The notes under the pieces: generated by a model
Database searches by the model: none
What the model was told of the DNA's origin: nothing
What the model saw: only the letters and a program-made list of their open reading frames with translations
Origin: Gnetum montanum
Lineage: Eukaryota; Streptophyta; Gnetopsida; Gnetales; Gnetaceae
Direction of reading: 5' to 3'
Assembly (NCBI GenBank): GCA_015680685.1
Contig: MNCI01005294.1
Span: forward strand, 374,458 to 438,457
Length of the DNA stretch: 64,000 bases
Shown: positions 10,320 to 22,289 of the stretch, in pieces
Layout: every line of letters starts with the position of its first letter
Numbering within the stretch: the first letter of the stretch is position 1
Program-made: the position numbers and the translations under genes

Positions 10320-11284
10320 TGATGAGACACGATATCGCATGCACTGCGATATCCCGTATGTGATATCACATCATCCCCTACAATATCCTGTACGAGATAT
10401 CACAATCTGTCGCCAAATCTATAAATAAGAGGTGGCACTCCCTTCATTTTCCATCCTAGGCTTAAAGTAGGGAAACTCTCATAGTTTGATCACTCCAGAG
10501 ATAGAATATTTTCCATGTGCCTGTAGTAGGAGTCCCCAAGTGAACAGATCTTTATTCGAGCAACTTTGTACCTGAACACAAGTTGTGTACGGTAATAAAG
10601 ATGAGCTTTGTGGATAAACCTTGCAATGCATGGAATAGGATTTATTACTTGTTATTTATTACCTATTATTTATTACCTGCATTAGCGTAGCATGAGTACA
10701 ACTTGATTACGAGCATTGACGAATGTGTACGACTAATCAAGGAATTGGCTACTCATCGCGATTAGTCTCTCTCACCCTCAACTCCTAGAACGCGAGATGA
10801 GTACAACTTGATTACAAGCATCTACGGATGTGTACGGCTAGTCAAGGAATCGGCTACTTATCACGTTTAGGCTAGTTAAGTGCCTCAGTATGAACACTTC
10901 GAGCACGTGCATTACATGTGGTGATCCCAGTAACAATTAGCGTTTGGTAGCCACAGTTGCATAGTTCAAGGTATATACAGTAAGTGGGAATGGATGTTGA
11001 TGCTAGTTAATTTAGACTTAGTTCTTAGTTAGAGTTAGTTAGTTTCTCAACCCTTCACTCTTAGCATAGAAGACATAGAATCATAAAAGACCATAAAAAT
11101 CATATACCTTGGACTTACTTAACCATACATCGTGACAACTACAAGTAAGTTTGGGAAGACAATGAATGATTAACCCCAAGTGTTCCATGGGGTGTTTAGG
11201 CATTTAGTCTGCGGAGTTTAGCTGGATCGAGTGTGCTACACTCATTTCGTATGGTTGAGTGTAGGGGTACCTTGCCACTCATCA
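10320..11284 (+). repeat. 3' LTR of element B
   Basis: This 965-bp LTR pairs with 4175-5029 and ends CACTCATCA. It keeps a TATAAATA box at 10420-10427. It is about 110 bp longer than the 5' copy because of an internal tandem duplication of about 105 bp (units near 10692-10796 and 10797-10901), where the 5' LTR has one unit. Many CpGs of the 5' LTR read CA or TG here. Confidence 0.9.
10692..10901. repeat. Tandem duplication (about 105 bp x 2) inside the B 3' LTR
   Basis: Both units start ATGAGTACAACTTGATTAC and continue through a GTGTACG, AATCAAGGAAT/AGTCAAGGAAT and GGCTACT series. The 5' LTR (from about 4549) has this block once. Confidence 0.75.
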
Positions 11285-11520
11285 CAAGGTGTGCTCAGGT
11301 ACACAATGCTCGAATAAGGATTCATTCACTTTATGACTCCTACTACAAGCACTCAGAAATAATTCTAACTCTAAGAGGAAGAAACTGCAGGAGTTCGAGT
11401 AAGGGACTAAAAACTAATTGCCAAACTAAGTGCGCCTGCCTCTTATTTATAGGCAACAAGATAGGTCTTGATATTGGATGTCCGATATCGCATGGTAGGA
11501 TCTAATATCTTGGCTCATCA
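11285..11520 (-). repeat. 5' LTR of element A, second piece
   Basis: Continuation of the A LTR after the B insertion, starting with the duplicated CAAGG. It matches positions 32-308 of the window, including the TATAAATA box (minus strand, 11444-11451) and GATATC-like motifs. On the minus strand the LTR starts TGATGAGCC at 11520. Confidence 0.85.
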
Positions 11521-12719
11521 ATGATAAATATTTTCATTGTTCATTTTCATTAACTCTAACACTAATTATTGTTGTCTTTATTTCTTCATGTTATGGATAG
11601 CAACAATAATCTGTTACTTTGAGATGCATAAAAAATGAGTATTGCCTATTAAAAATCTTATTTTAAAAACCCTATTACTTTTGTTGAGAGGTCAACTACC
11701 AATCATAGATCAATAATACCAATTGATATTTTCATCCATAATGCTCCAAGAAAGCCTATCAATAATGCTAACTAGTATTTTTATCCAAATCAAAAGATAG
11801 AAATAAAGGAAAATAACATTCTAAATAAGTGAAATCCAAGATTTTTCCTAAAATCTACAACATAATCAAAGCTTTTAAGAATATCTTTATATATGGTTAG
11901 TTTTTTCCATTTTTGTAGTATATATCTATGCCCAAGAAAACTATACAACTAGGTATACATGTCATGTTTTTTATTTCTATGATGTTTATGATTTCTCTAC
12001 TAAATAATTTTCTATACACACATGTAGAAGATTTGATAACAATATAAATCGTTTGTTAGATCATCACCTAGAACCACAAGGCTTATTCCACTAAGTGAGA
12101 TCCTAGAAAGATCAATAGATGAGTGGAAGCCTAATCTCTTCAAGTAGCTACATCCAAGCTCAACCCTAGGTCTTTAACTTAGAAAATAAGCATCTTATCA
12201 TCACTCCAAATGATAGTCCCTAGTGTAGATCTTTCCTTATAAGAATAGAAAATATTCTCTTAGCTAAAATATAGATATATATTATAAATATATAACTAAG
12301 CTATTTTATGATAATATTTATCAAAATTAAATAATAAAAACTTCTTATTATTTTAGGCAAATAAAATAACACTATTTTTAATAATTTATTAAAAATAATG
12401 CTATAATTTATGTTAATTATGGCCCATGATTTATAGGTATAAAGAACATGTATGACTTATTATTAATGCATGCTTTTTGTGTTGTGCAATCTTATAGTCC
12501 TTGATCCCCTTCAATTTGACCTTTCCCTCTAACTTTATCTTTTCAAGTCTAATCATTTCATTGTAGCCATGCTTTGCCAATGGCATGAAGATGACATAGA
12601 TATTTTTATCTATTACATCTTCCATTCCTTCTATAACTATGAAATGTGATATATGGATAGGAAAAAATCTTGCTTAGGCCTTGTCTTTTCCCTAATGAAT
12701 ACACTATCTATTGGGTACA
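11521..12719. other. No recognised feature
   Basis: AT-rich sequence without a credible ORF. It may be flanking or upstream sequence of element D, interrupted by element A. Reverse transcriptase motifs expected upstream of D were not found here. Confidence 0.4.
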
Positions 12720-13420
12720 AAGGTTGATATGATATGTTGATATAACATTTTAAAATCTATTTTCATCAATCCCTATGACAATAACTACATGAAAAACTGA
12801 AAAAATGCTCCTTACAAAGTTTAACTTATCCTACCTTATCCAATACTCTATCAAGGGCCAAGCCATAGTGGATCTTCTTACATCAACCCTAGTATCAAAA
12901 CCCTTTTTAATGACCATTCATCCTTCTTTCGAGAATCCAAGTGAGAAAAAGGTAACTTCTCTTCCAACTATAATGTTAACATACAAGAACTTTGATTCAT
13001 AGTTATACTTCAATGGTGCTCACATAGTTCAAGGTTCTAATATGGCTTATGTTTTTCATTGCTAAGGTATGGATTTTGTTTATCAAACTTATAAGTTTAA
13101 TTTTTCATGCACTAACAATGTAAAAAAATACAAGGGTGTTACTTGAGGTTTAGTACTCTAATTAGGAATTAAGAGGCTTTTCATCTATGATGTTTTTTAT
13201 TTTTTCATATGCTAAGTTAATTGCAAATATGCTTGTAAGGGCAAGCATCTACATCCTTATCTTGATTTAGCCCAGAATCTTAACTCTCAATTTGATGAGT
13301 GCTTACTAATGCATATTCATCATATAGAAAACATGCTTGCAAACATATTAGCTACTTTTTCTTTGCTTGTTGATTCTATTTTTGTTAAGAATCATTTATC
13401 TCACATAACATAAAACATAC
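12720..13420 (+). pseudogene. RNase H tail and second (archaeal-type) RNase H of element D, Tat-type gypsy
   Basis: Broken plus-strand frames read the end of the first RNase H (LLTKFNLSYL and YSIKGQAIVDLL, 12803-12880). They continue into a second RNase H-like domain: LYFNGA (about 13003), a GSNMAYVF segment, SCTNN where the family has CTNN-AEYEA, and a GIKRLFIYD stretch where the family has a GDS motif. It ends with the helix QFDECLLMHI and NMLANILATFS. A second RNase H of this type between pol RNase H and integrase is typical of the Tat/Ogre branch. Several key acidic residues are lost, so it is inactive. Confidence 0.7.
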
Positions 13421-13429
13421 CAATAACTC

Positions 13430-14640
13430 TAACAGATATACAACATGTAGGTTTAGTTAACTTACAAGAAGATGAACAATACTTAAACATTATACAATAC
13501 TTACAAATTAGAGAAACTTCTAAAAATATGACATCATTACAAAAGGATGATTTTTGTAAATTTTTTGCATATTTTTATATTGTTAAGCTCAATATTATAT
13601 ATTGTATCTCCACATCAAGTATTCTTCTACATTATCTAAGTTACGATGAAGTGCAAATGAACCTAGACCAAATGCATTTGAGTATATGTGATGGTCACCT
13701 ACGCTCATAATCACTTATAGTTTATATTATTTCACTAGGTTATTGATGGCCTACAATGTCTAGAAATGCATATACAATAATTAAAATTACAATGCATATC
13801 AACATCATGCTATGATTATTTATGTTCCATCCCAAGAACATAGGACTTTTGAAATCATATGGCCCCTTCAAAAATAGGAGTTAGATCTCATAGGTTTCAT
13901 TAATCCTTCCTCTTCTACTAGTCATCAGTTCATCCTAATAGTTATAAAGTATTTTAGCAAGTTCATTAAAGTTATTTTCTTAAAATCCTCAAACTACAAG
14001 TATGCCTACCATTTCATTTTGAATCATATAATCACTTGCTTTAACGTTCCTATATATATTATTACTAATAATGAACATTAATTAAGAGTAAAGAACTTGC
14101 CAAATTCTTTGAGAAATATCAAGTCACCTTGTCATTCTCGTCCATGTATTATCCCCAATCCAATGTTCAAGTCATGTCAACCAATTAATCTCTCATTTTC
14201 TTACATAAAACCATTGTTAACAAATACCAACGTAATTAGCATACCTAGCTATCTCATGTTTTTTGGATTTACCAATCTATCTTCCAAATTGTAACTTTTT
14301 GAATCCCTTTCATGCCTACCTATGGATCAAAAGTTATATTTTCAATGGATCTAGATGCTTCTTCTCTTTAACTTGCCTTGATTAATTGGATATCATACAA
14401 GGAGATTCATAAGGTATGTTGTATAGAGTTAGATATTTTTGAGGAAAACCACAACCAAGTAGTAATTAATATTCAAAATCATTAGGAAGCTATGCATCAT
14501 TACCATGGCACACACATTAGACTAAGAGAGATTAAAGAATGTGACCTTTCCCTAAAATATTTTCCTAATGCTAAGACTTCCAAGTTTCCTTCAAACTAGC
14601 AAGTCTCTTCATCATCTACAAAAGTCTAAACAATGAGGTA
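13430..14640 (+). pseudogene. Integrase of element D, Tat-type gypsy
   Basis: Plus-strand frames continue in pol order. Upstream of the core lie LHYLSYDEVQ and SICDGHL (about 13620-13700). The core reads LDLIGFINPSS (13882), FILIVIKYFSKFIKVIFLKSSN (13930-13990, where the family has VATEYFTKWVEA), and a degenerate TNNEH (about 14070) in place of TDNG. After 14330 the C-terminal region shows NHQEAMHHY, RLREIKECD and related helix residues. Many stops and substitutions are present. The frame is lost near 14640. Confidence 0.65.
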
Positions 14641-14714
14641 TACTACTTGGAAAATTTAGATAAGAATCAATATCCAAATATTGTAAAGAAAGCTTATCTT
14701 AAAAGATACTACAT

Positions 14715-15600
14715 TTGAAAAAAAAAAGAGATAAAAATCATCAAGTTTTATTTAGCCCTATTTCTTACTTTATCTATATTTTATTACATTATTTTTTATT
14801 TCCTTCCTATCTTAATCTTCATCTCTTTCTATCTTTCCCTCTTTATATTTTTTCCACTATCATTCCTCCATCTCTCTCATGCAATTTTATCTATTCTCTA
14901 TAATCTATTCTTACTCCATTCCACTAATACTCCTTCCCACAACACTCTATGATGAGGATGTTTATCAGTGATCTATCTCATGTAGAGAATAATAAGTGTT
15001 CTATCATTTTTAGTTAATTTAAAGATATGTTGAGTTTGAGTGGAATCGAAATAGAATTCATTATTTTATTATCATTAATAATCATTAGAGTATGAGATCT
15101 AGCTATGCCTCACTTTTGTGACATAACACCTCATCTTACTATATAGGTAATACTTCTTTTTCCTACTTCCACTTCTCTTGTTATATTGGTTTCTTACTTT
15201 CATAACTCTATATCTTATCCTTCCTCTCTTATGTTTCTTTATTTTCTCCCTAGCTACCTTTTCTATTTTATTCTCTTTACTCTTATCAATACATCAATGA
15301 GGATTAAATGATTTTTTTCTATTCTAGTGAGGGTATGTTGGAATCTTCAATGATATAGTATGTTAACATCATTAATAACATCCTTTTAGCCATATTATAT
15401 GTAGGATCTAGCCATTCTCTCCATTTTGTGACATAAGGCTATCCTCATGACTGATGTATTAGTGATATCTTAGCATTCTCCTCTTCTTCCACTTCTTTTT
15501 TTCCACTTTTCTCTTACAAGTACATCAACTCCTTCATCTGTTCTCTTCTTAATGGATCCTCTTTCAACACCATAATAACATTCATCTGGAGGAGGAAATA
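14715..15600 (+). repeat. Pyrimidine-rich tract and diverged direct repeats after element D
   Basis: From 14740 to 14940 the plus strand is strongly T/C-rich. Two diverged copies of a segment with GGATCTAGC or GAGATCTAGC, TTTTGTGACATAA and a following pyrimidine-rich stretch occur at about 15040-15300 and 15340-15560. This is compatible with a repeat-rich 3' end of a Tat-type element or LTR remnants, but neither boundaries nor a polypurine tract can be fixed. Confidence 0.35.
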
Positions 15601-17000
15601 TTTTACTCACTTTTTGGTTTCATAATGATCAAGGCAAGTGTGATTTCACATTATTCACCCTATGTCAAATTTATCCCTAGGCCATCCTATTCATGTCACT
15701 TGCACTAAACGAGCCTCTTGGCGTTTGATCCAAACTACAAGATCATGAACAACTCATCCATAATACTTTTCACATGAAAGGCATCAAAATTTAGCATTTT
15801 AACAAGTTAACCTTGGAAACCTTGACTTAAAACCTTTTTAAGCATGGAAGTCATGCTAGCATCAATAGCTCTAGCATCATTCTCAACATCTCCATTGCAC
15901 TTCTTACCTATGTTCTCTCTTAAATATTAACTTCTTAGGCTTTCTAGTAACTAGTCAACATTGCTTTTGGCATGCCAAATGATAATTTCTACAACATTAA
16001 AGATAGTCTTGGCAATCAAGATGCAAAATCCTTCAAACTTTTGTAGATGACACTAATGCTAACATAAGCTTCAACCTTAGTGTTACCATGCTCACATCAC
16101 TACCCCCCTTCTACAAGTGGCCAAGTTCCACATTTGGTAAGATTCCCTAGGTCTACAAGCTACTCGGCATCCAATATGCATCATTACAACTCATTCTGAC
16201 ATTAATTTGGATATCTTGGAGGCTTGCAAGTTTAACTTGTGATAATGTTGAAAAAAAATCTAACTCCTAGCTAACATTGATGTTAACACTATGTTTGACA
16301 CTAACATTAACACTTGTGGGACCCACATCTTGTAATCGTTTACTTGTATGCTATATATTTGACATCATCTCCTACCTCCACCAAATTCTCAATGTCCTCA
16401 TAACACATTTCAACATTAGTTTGGCCATCAAAGATGGTCCTTGAGACTTGGAACTACAACTTGAGTAAAATCGAGAAAAGGTTTCTATCTTTTATTGGCA
16501 ATGATGCTAATTTTTGTGTCATCATTCTCATGCCCAACGAGTCTAGATGGTCAAACTTGCTAAAAAAGAACTTCAAACAAACTTCATGTTAACTTCACTT
16601 AACTTTAGGTTTGAATTTGATAAGCTTAATTCTATAAATATGCAACCAAATCTCAAATTCTAGGATAATTTTCTTGAGATATAGAGTCCTTTTAAAGATT
16701 TTGAGAGATCAAGGGCATAGTGTTAAACATCCTAGCAACCTCCATATGCTTCATGGCCACTACGAGCTTAGTTCAATGTCCAAGTCTCCAATAGCCTAAG
16801 TAGTGATGCTAATGTAGCGTTAGCATCAATTAGGTAGTTCTTGCATCTACTTCTAAACATAGAACTTATCAACCTCTAGAACTAGGAGTTTTTTAGCTCT
16901 AGCATTAGTTTTAGGACACTCATCCAAAATAGTTCTATTTTGGCTCTAATTTGAATTTGGATAGCATCTACAACTTTTTCATTCACATACCCATACATCA
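15600..17000. repeat. Region with scattered GATGCTAACATTAGC-like motifs
   Basis: No ORF is visible. Short motifs of the kind ATGCTAGCATC, CTAATGCTAACAT, GATGTTAACACT, ACTAACATTAACAC and GATGCTAATGTAGCGTTAGCATC recur in both orientations between about 15850 and 16920. This resembles the motif clusters seen inside LTRs elsewhere in the window, so it may be an orphan LTR or non-autonomous element, but no partner copy is present. Confidence 0.4.
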
Positions 17001-18299
17001 GAGTTTAATTCCACCCTCTAACCCCACATTCTTCTCACAAATTAGGTTTTTATTATAAGTTTTATTTCACTTATTTTTTTCACCAAGACTTATAGTTTAT
17101 CCCTCCATAGTATGAAAATACTTCTTTTTTTTAATAATAACACTTTCTTTGTTTGAAAAAGGAACTAGAACCCTTTTTCCCATATCATAGCCTTTAGTAT
17201 TTTAATTAGTTTACTAGTTTATTTTTATTTATAACCTTAAATTATATTTTATTTCTCTTGGTTCATCTTGCATAGTTTTATTTTTAGCAAGTAAACTTAG
17301 TCAATTCTAATACTTAAATCCATCAATTGTATCATTTCATTGTCGTTTATGGTTCATGTGTAGTATGCTATGTTCATATTTGATTTAATATTTGTTCCCT
17401 ATCATGTCATTATTATTTTCTTAGCAAAGATTATTATAAATTAAATAATGTTTGTGAATACCAATTAACTACTTGGACACTTTATCAATAGAGGTGTTCT
17501 TATAAGATTAAGAAAAAATAGTTTTGTAGGAATACTCACCATGACTCAAGATCCACTCATGGTCTATTTTTTAATAATCCCATAGCTTGTGATCTCTTCA
17601 TGAGTAATTTGAAGTACTAAGGAGACCAAAATGTTTACCATAACCTAACCATGACTTATGGCTAGCTTATGATATTCTCAAAGCTAATTCTTTCTCTATA
17701 TCAAGAAGACCACAACTAGTAGTGGGCTTGTCACATTATAGCATGACTTAACCATGACTCACAATATGCCACCCTAATTTCTGATAAGAAAGCATAGCTT
17801 ATGGTTTTGTAAAATGCAACTGATTTGTAACTTGTAGTAACCAAAATAAAGTACAAATAAGCTAAAATTTCTGCAATAGCTAAATCAAAGAAATCTTATT
17901 TCATTGTAATTCTCTAATAATATAAATAAGTGTAGTGGGAGGATTTGACATTCATGTACGAAGAGTAACTTGGTATGAGAATTGACAAATATCAATGGAT
18001 ATTGGTTATCGACATGATAGTAATAAAATATGAGCAATAGAAGCTTGATATAGATGATAATGTATCATGCAGGATGAGGTGCATGTTGATTGGTGACATC
18101 ACATGACATCAAGAATAGAAGCAAGACTTCAAAATAATATGTGTATGAGGAAATAGATCGATGATTGGGTCTAAGAATGTGTATTTGTTATTCTTTAATT
18201 TTATGCCTCTATTACATCAATGTCATGTCATACTCAAATTTAAACTTAACTTAGACATTTAGAATGAGATCTAATATTTCTATAGAAAATCTATTTGAA
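17001..18299. other. No recognised gene; recurrent ACCATGACT motif
   Basis: AT-rich DNA without credible coding sequence. Between about 17537 and 17770 the motif ACCATGACTCA, ACCATGACTTATGG or similar recurs at least three times. I cannot assign it to an element. Confidence 0.3.
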
Positions 18300-19500
18300 A
18301 TTACATGCAATTCCACTAGATTTAGCAGGTGATCGTTCAAGTGGATCCACCACTTCTTTATTATTCTACAAGTTACCTAATGATTTATATGAGTCTATTA
18401 CTTAGGAAATTTCTAGAAGGTATGTTTTCATGTGAATTATGGGTTATTTACCTCTTTTCTTAAGTTTTTTGAATCATTTAAATTTGGTTTGAAAATATTG
18501 AGAATTGAATGTTATTCATGCATATTGTCTATTAAACTCTTTTTTGTTAGTAAATTTGTTGATTCAATAATGGTTTCTAAGGCCCTTCATATTGGTATTT
18601 TTAATCATGATCATTCTTTATTAATTATTTGAAAGAAAACTTCTTCTTTTAATCTATCATCTCCTAAATTTCAAAGGATTCATGTTTTTTTGAATTGTCA
18701 AATCTTTCAATGATGTTTGAAAACTTTGAAAGGGATATTAACACTCAAATTAGAGCAATCAAGAATTTTGAAATCCTATCTACAACTAGTGATTTTCCTA
18801 GTATTCAATATATGATTGAGATGGATTTTAATTTTCTTAAATAAGAAATTATTTTTTGTCCATATGTAATTAATTATGGAAAAAATTTTATTTATTATAA
18901 TTTTCCAAATTTAAATAATTATTATCATCAAGAAGGTCATATGTTTGATTCATGTCCTTTTGTGCTATGAAGAAAAGATATACAAGTGCATCCATAGTAA
19001 GCTACTACGATAATTTTTACCAATGTTATAGATCCTGCTAAGGTTTTGTTTTGTAGATGTTGTAGATACTACAATGATTTCTTCTATTGATGTTTAAACC
19101 ATTATTCAATTCTTTTCTTTTACTGTTGTTCAACAAAATGTATCCTTGAGGAAGGTTCCAGTTAAATGAATTTCAATGAATTATTTGATCACTAAGAGAA
19201 AATAAATATTTATTCCTAAGGTTTCACAAAAACTTGTTTTTGATTTAGATCATTTTCAAATGTTTCTTTATAATAAAAAAACATCAAGAAAGTTTATCTA
19301 TTGGCAATTACATGCCATATATTTAGAATAGACAACATGTTCAAGATATTTTTACTCCTAATAATTCATTTTTAGCTATTGGTCAAGATATGGAGATAGT
19401 ATCTATTGATAATGTTGATTCTATTGATAGGGTGGAGGCTTCCTTCTCCACCACCTAATGTTCATCTTTTCATAGATTATCTGATTTGCTACTATAGAGG
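18300..19500 (+). pseudogene. Possible retroelement gag/ORF1 remnant with a zinc-knuckle-like segment
   Basis: The region is weakly coding-like and full of stops. Around 18925-18960 the plus strand reads YYHQEGHMFDSCPF, which fits the second half of a CX2CX4HX4C knuckle as found in plant LINE ORF1 or retrotransposon gag; the first Cys pair is missing. Upstream frames (18432-18632) are long but hydrophobic and unassigned. A LINE ORF1 is one possibility; endonuclease and reverse transcriptase are not seen. Confidence 0.25.
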
Positions 19501-20039
19501 AAAGGTTTTTCAAGATTCATTATAAGAATGAAAATATGAAAAGGTATTCCAAAATCATTAGACCTTTCCTTTTTATTAATTTGGAATTTCTCCTAAATTA
19601 CTCATCTTTTATACTCTAAATTTTTATTTTTTAAAGCTCCAACAAGAAAATTCAAAATTCAATTTAGTTCAACACAAGCACATGCCTTGTTGATATGATA
19701 CTAACAAGTATTTTAGCTTTAAAGTAAAATTGACTATGATAATGTAGCTAAAAAAACTTAAATTAGTCTAGATATTTATTATATGATATAAAATCAATAA
19801 TCCATAGCTATAATTCATTACATTTTCCCATGGCATGTCCATGTTACTCATACATGCATTACAAATCAATAACAATGCCTTGGCCTACAATTTCAAAATA
19901 TGTGTGCTTCTAAGAGTAGTTTCATATAAGTGCATTTTTTGTGGATTGTATCTTGATGGACTACAAAGTAGTTTAGGATTTAGATCTAAATCTTGAATCA
20001 TTAATGGTTTAAATCTTGAATTAGTTTTCTCCTACTTAT
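19501..20039. other. No recognised feature apart from a 16-bp palindrome
   Basis: AT-rich flank left of element C. GATTTAGATCTAAATC at 19977-19992 is a perfect palindrome. Confidence 0.5.
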
Positions 20040-20942
20040 TGCATGGAGTAAATTCACTCCTTGAGATTTCACCTTCAAACTAGTAAATCCAAATAATATA
20101 ATAAACACTCAACATTGCTAGAAAATAATAAATCTATCTATCTTTAATTAATAAATAGAGAAGATTAAAATAAAATGGATTCAACAGTCCAAGGATCCAA
20201 GAACACTCTTACATACTCATACCATTGTAGAGTTTAAGACTCTACAATCTCACAAGCTTATCCTGAATGTAAGGCTCAACCTCCAAATTATATCTATCAC
20301 ACATATATCTAAGATCTCAACTCACAAGAAAGGCATAAGAATACATCTTTCAATACTCCACATAATTGAACTTGAAACTACAATCACATATGTACTCCCT
20401 TAATGTGCTCTATCTCCTATACAAGCTTTACATAAGCTCTCCTTCCTTCTTGCTTGCTTACTTCTCTTTTGTCCTCTCTACCTTTATTCCAAGCATGGAT
20501 ACAAAAATGATTATAAAGGTCTAGAACATTAAGAATATTTTATAAATAGTTCTTTAGAATTTTTCCATGTAGATCTTACCTTTCCTTGATATTTTCCATT
20601 GAAATTTCCATGTTGACACTTCATTAAGTAAAACATGACATATCTTGGCCTTCCCAAACATCTTTTTATCAATTTGGGATTCTATTGAGATGTTTCACAT
20701 GTGGATGAGACATCTCCACTAATGAAAAGACATATCCCTAATGTTCAATATGTCTTTATAGTATCAAAGATATCTCCCTAGGATCCAAGATTTCTCCTCT
20801 AAATCCAAGACATCTCTTGTTAAACCTTAAGTCTCATCCAATATGTTTCATGAACTTTCAAGATTTCTTTCTAGAGCAAAAACATTCAAAAAACACTTGT
20901 TCTTGGAAAAAGCACAAGGAAATCAAGAGAGGTGTCCCTACA
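20040..20942 (-). repeat. 3' LTR of element C
   Basis: About 903 bp, aligned along its length with 25569-26501. On the minus strand it starts TGTAGGGACACC at 20942. Its U3 half (20660-20830) carries diverged AGACATCT and AGACATAT-like motifs that are denser in the other copy. Confidence 0.85.
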
Positions 20943-20957
20943 CCAACTCTCCCAAAA
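20943..20957 (-). other. Polypurine tract of element C
   Basis: The minus strand reads a purine-rich TTTTGGGAGAGTTGG stretch directly before the 3' LTR start, as expected for plus-strand priming. Confidence 0.6.
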
Positions 20958-21198
20958 TTCAAAAAGTAAACTTAGGTAAACAGTGGAGTAGGGGTATAAG
21001 TGTTTTCCCACTCAAAATGTTTGTTCTTATGGATCCATACAACAACATCAATAGATTGGTCCTTCCAATGGATGGAATACGTATTCCTATTCACTCCTCA
21101 AAAACTTGAAGCTTCTCTCTGCTTGAGTATGATAGTTTTTCTCTCCCTTGAAGGTTTGGACTACTCAATATCCCCCTTTAATTCATTGATGCTAATTT

Positions 21199-22270
21199 TT
21201 ATGGTATCATCATTAGTAGGTCCATGGTAGTAACATTAAAGACAAAATACATAGCAACATTGTTAGATAAGTTAATCTTAAAAGCATTATCATTAATTTT
21301 ACACTTGATTCTAAAAGGACCCATCTTCTTGACTTTCAACTTGGAGAAGTTAACATCTCTTAACTTATTTTTCTTCAAGTTCACCCAAAACAAGTCACCA
21401 ATAGTAAAATTTAACTTCCTCTTAACCTCATTCCTCTTGATAACTCTCTTTTGAGCTTTCTTCTCAAGATTATATTTTACTTGTGCATGGAGATCCCTTA
21501 TCTCTTGCACAAAATCAACACTCAATTGAGCTTCTCCCTTAAAGATCTTCAAACATTCCACCATATTTGGACGAAACTCATAATTCACCTCAAATGGGAT
21601 TTCTTCAATAGTAAAATGAAAGGAATTATTATAAGAAAATTCAGCATGACTTCACAAATTTCTCCATCTATTGGACTGGTCATAAGACAAATAACTCAAA
21701 ATTTTTAATCAGGATTTATTCATCACTTTTATTTAGCCATTAAATTGTTGATTATGAGCACTAGAAACATTCAAATTTGTCCCTAAAATCTTCCAAATGG
21801 ATCTCTAAAAATGACTTGTAAACTTGGAGCCTCTATCACTAATAATATTCAAAGGAATTCCATTTAGCTTCACAACATGCTAAAAAAAAATTTACCACAT
21901 GAGAAGCATCACTCAACTTCTTGCATGGAATGAAATGTACCATCTTGGAGAACTTATCTTCAATAACAAAAATTATCTCATTCCCACTTTTTTCATTAGA
22001 ATATCACTCATAAAGTCCATTGACACACTTTCCCATGGACCTTTGGAAATTAGAAAAGGCATATAGTGTCCATTCATACCTTTACCTCCTTTGAACCTCT
22101 AACATGTTAAGCACTCCTTCAAAAATATGGAAACTTTAGATGTCATCCCTAGCCAAAAATAGTATCTAGCCATAAATTTCAACATCTTATCCTTGCAAGT
22201 ATAACCTTCCATGCCACTACAACGATTTACAAACCAAAATTTCTTCCTAAAATCATAATTAGGAATACAT
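21199..22270 (-). pseudogene. Integrase of element C
   Basis: Minus-strand integrase in broken frames. The zinc-binding part shows MARYYFWLGM and ECLTC near 22110-22180, then SMDFMSDI for the start of the core near 22010-22040. The best-preserved stretch is 129 codons at 21199-21588: VQEIRDLHAQVK, RKLNFTIGDLFWVNL, then FSKLKVKKMGPFRI and NAFKINL, a classic chromoviral integrase C-terminal domain ending in VFNVT. Substitutions such as NVAMYFVFNV for the usual SPVFNV signal decay. Stops separate core and C-terminus. Confidence 0.85.
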
Positions 22271-22289
22271 ACCTTCCATTTCTTGATTT

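Larger units (their letters stand above)
4175..11284 (+). mobile_element. Element B: non-autonomous Ty3/gypsy element with gag and protease only
   Basis: A complete LTR retrotransposon lies here: 5' LTR (4175-5029), primer binding site (5031), one long gag-protease frame (about 5134-8391), 3' region, polypurine tract (10306-10319) and 3' LTR (10320-11284). It is flanked by perfect CAAGG duplications at 4170-4174 and 11285-11289, so the ends are exact. No reverse transcriptase, RNase H or integrase is visible; the only hidden part is a 730-base N gap, too short for pol if its size is right. It sits inside the LTR of element A, whose LTR and 3' region are homologous. That suggests B was mobilised by A-type pol. 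Confidence 0.9.

Noticed and set aside
21224-21454. Plus-strand ORFs at 21000-21708
   Set aside because: They lie over the minus-strand integrase C-terminus and LTR of element C and have low-complexity hydrophobic content.
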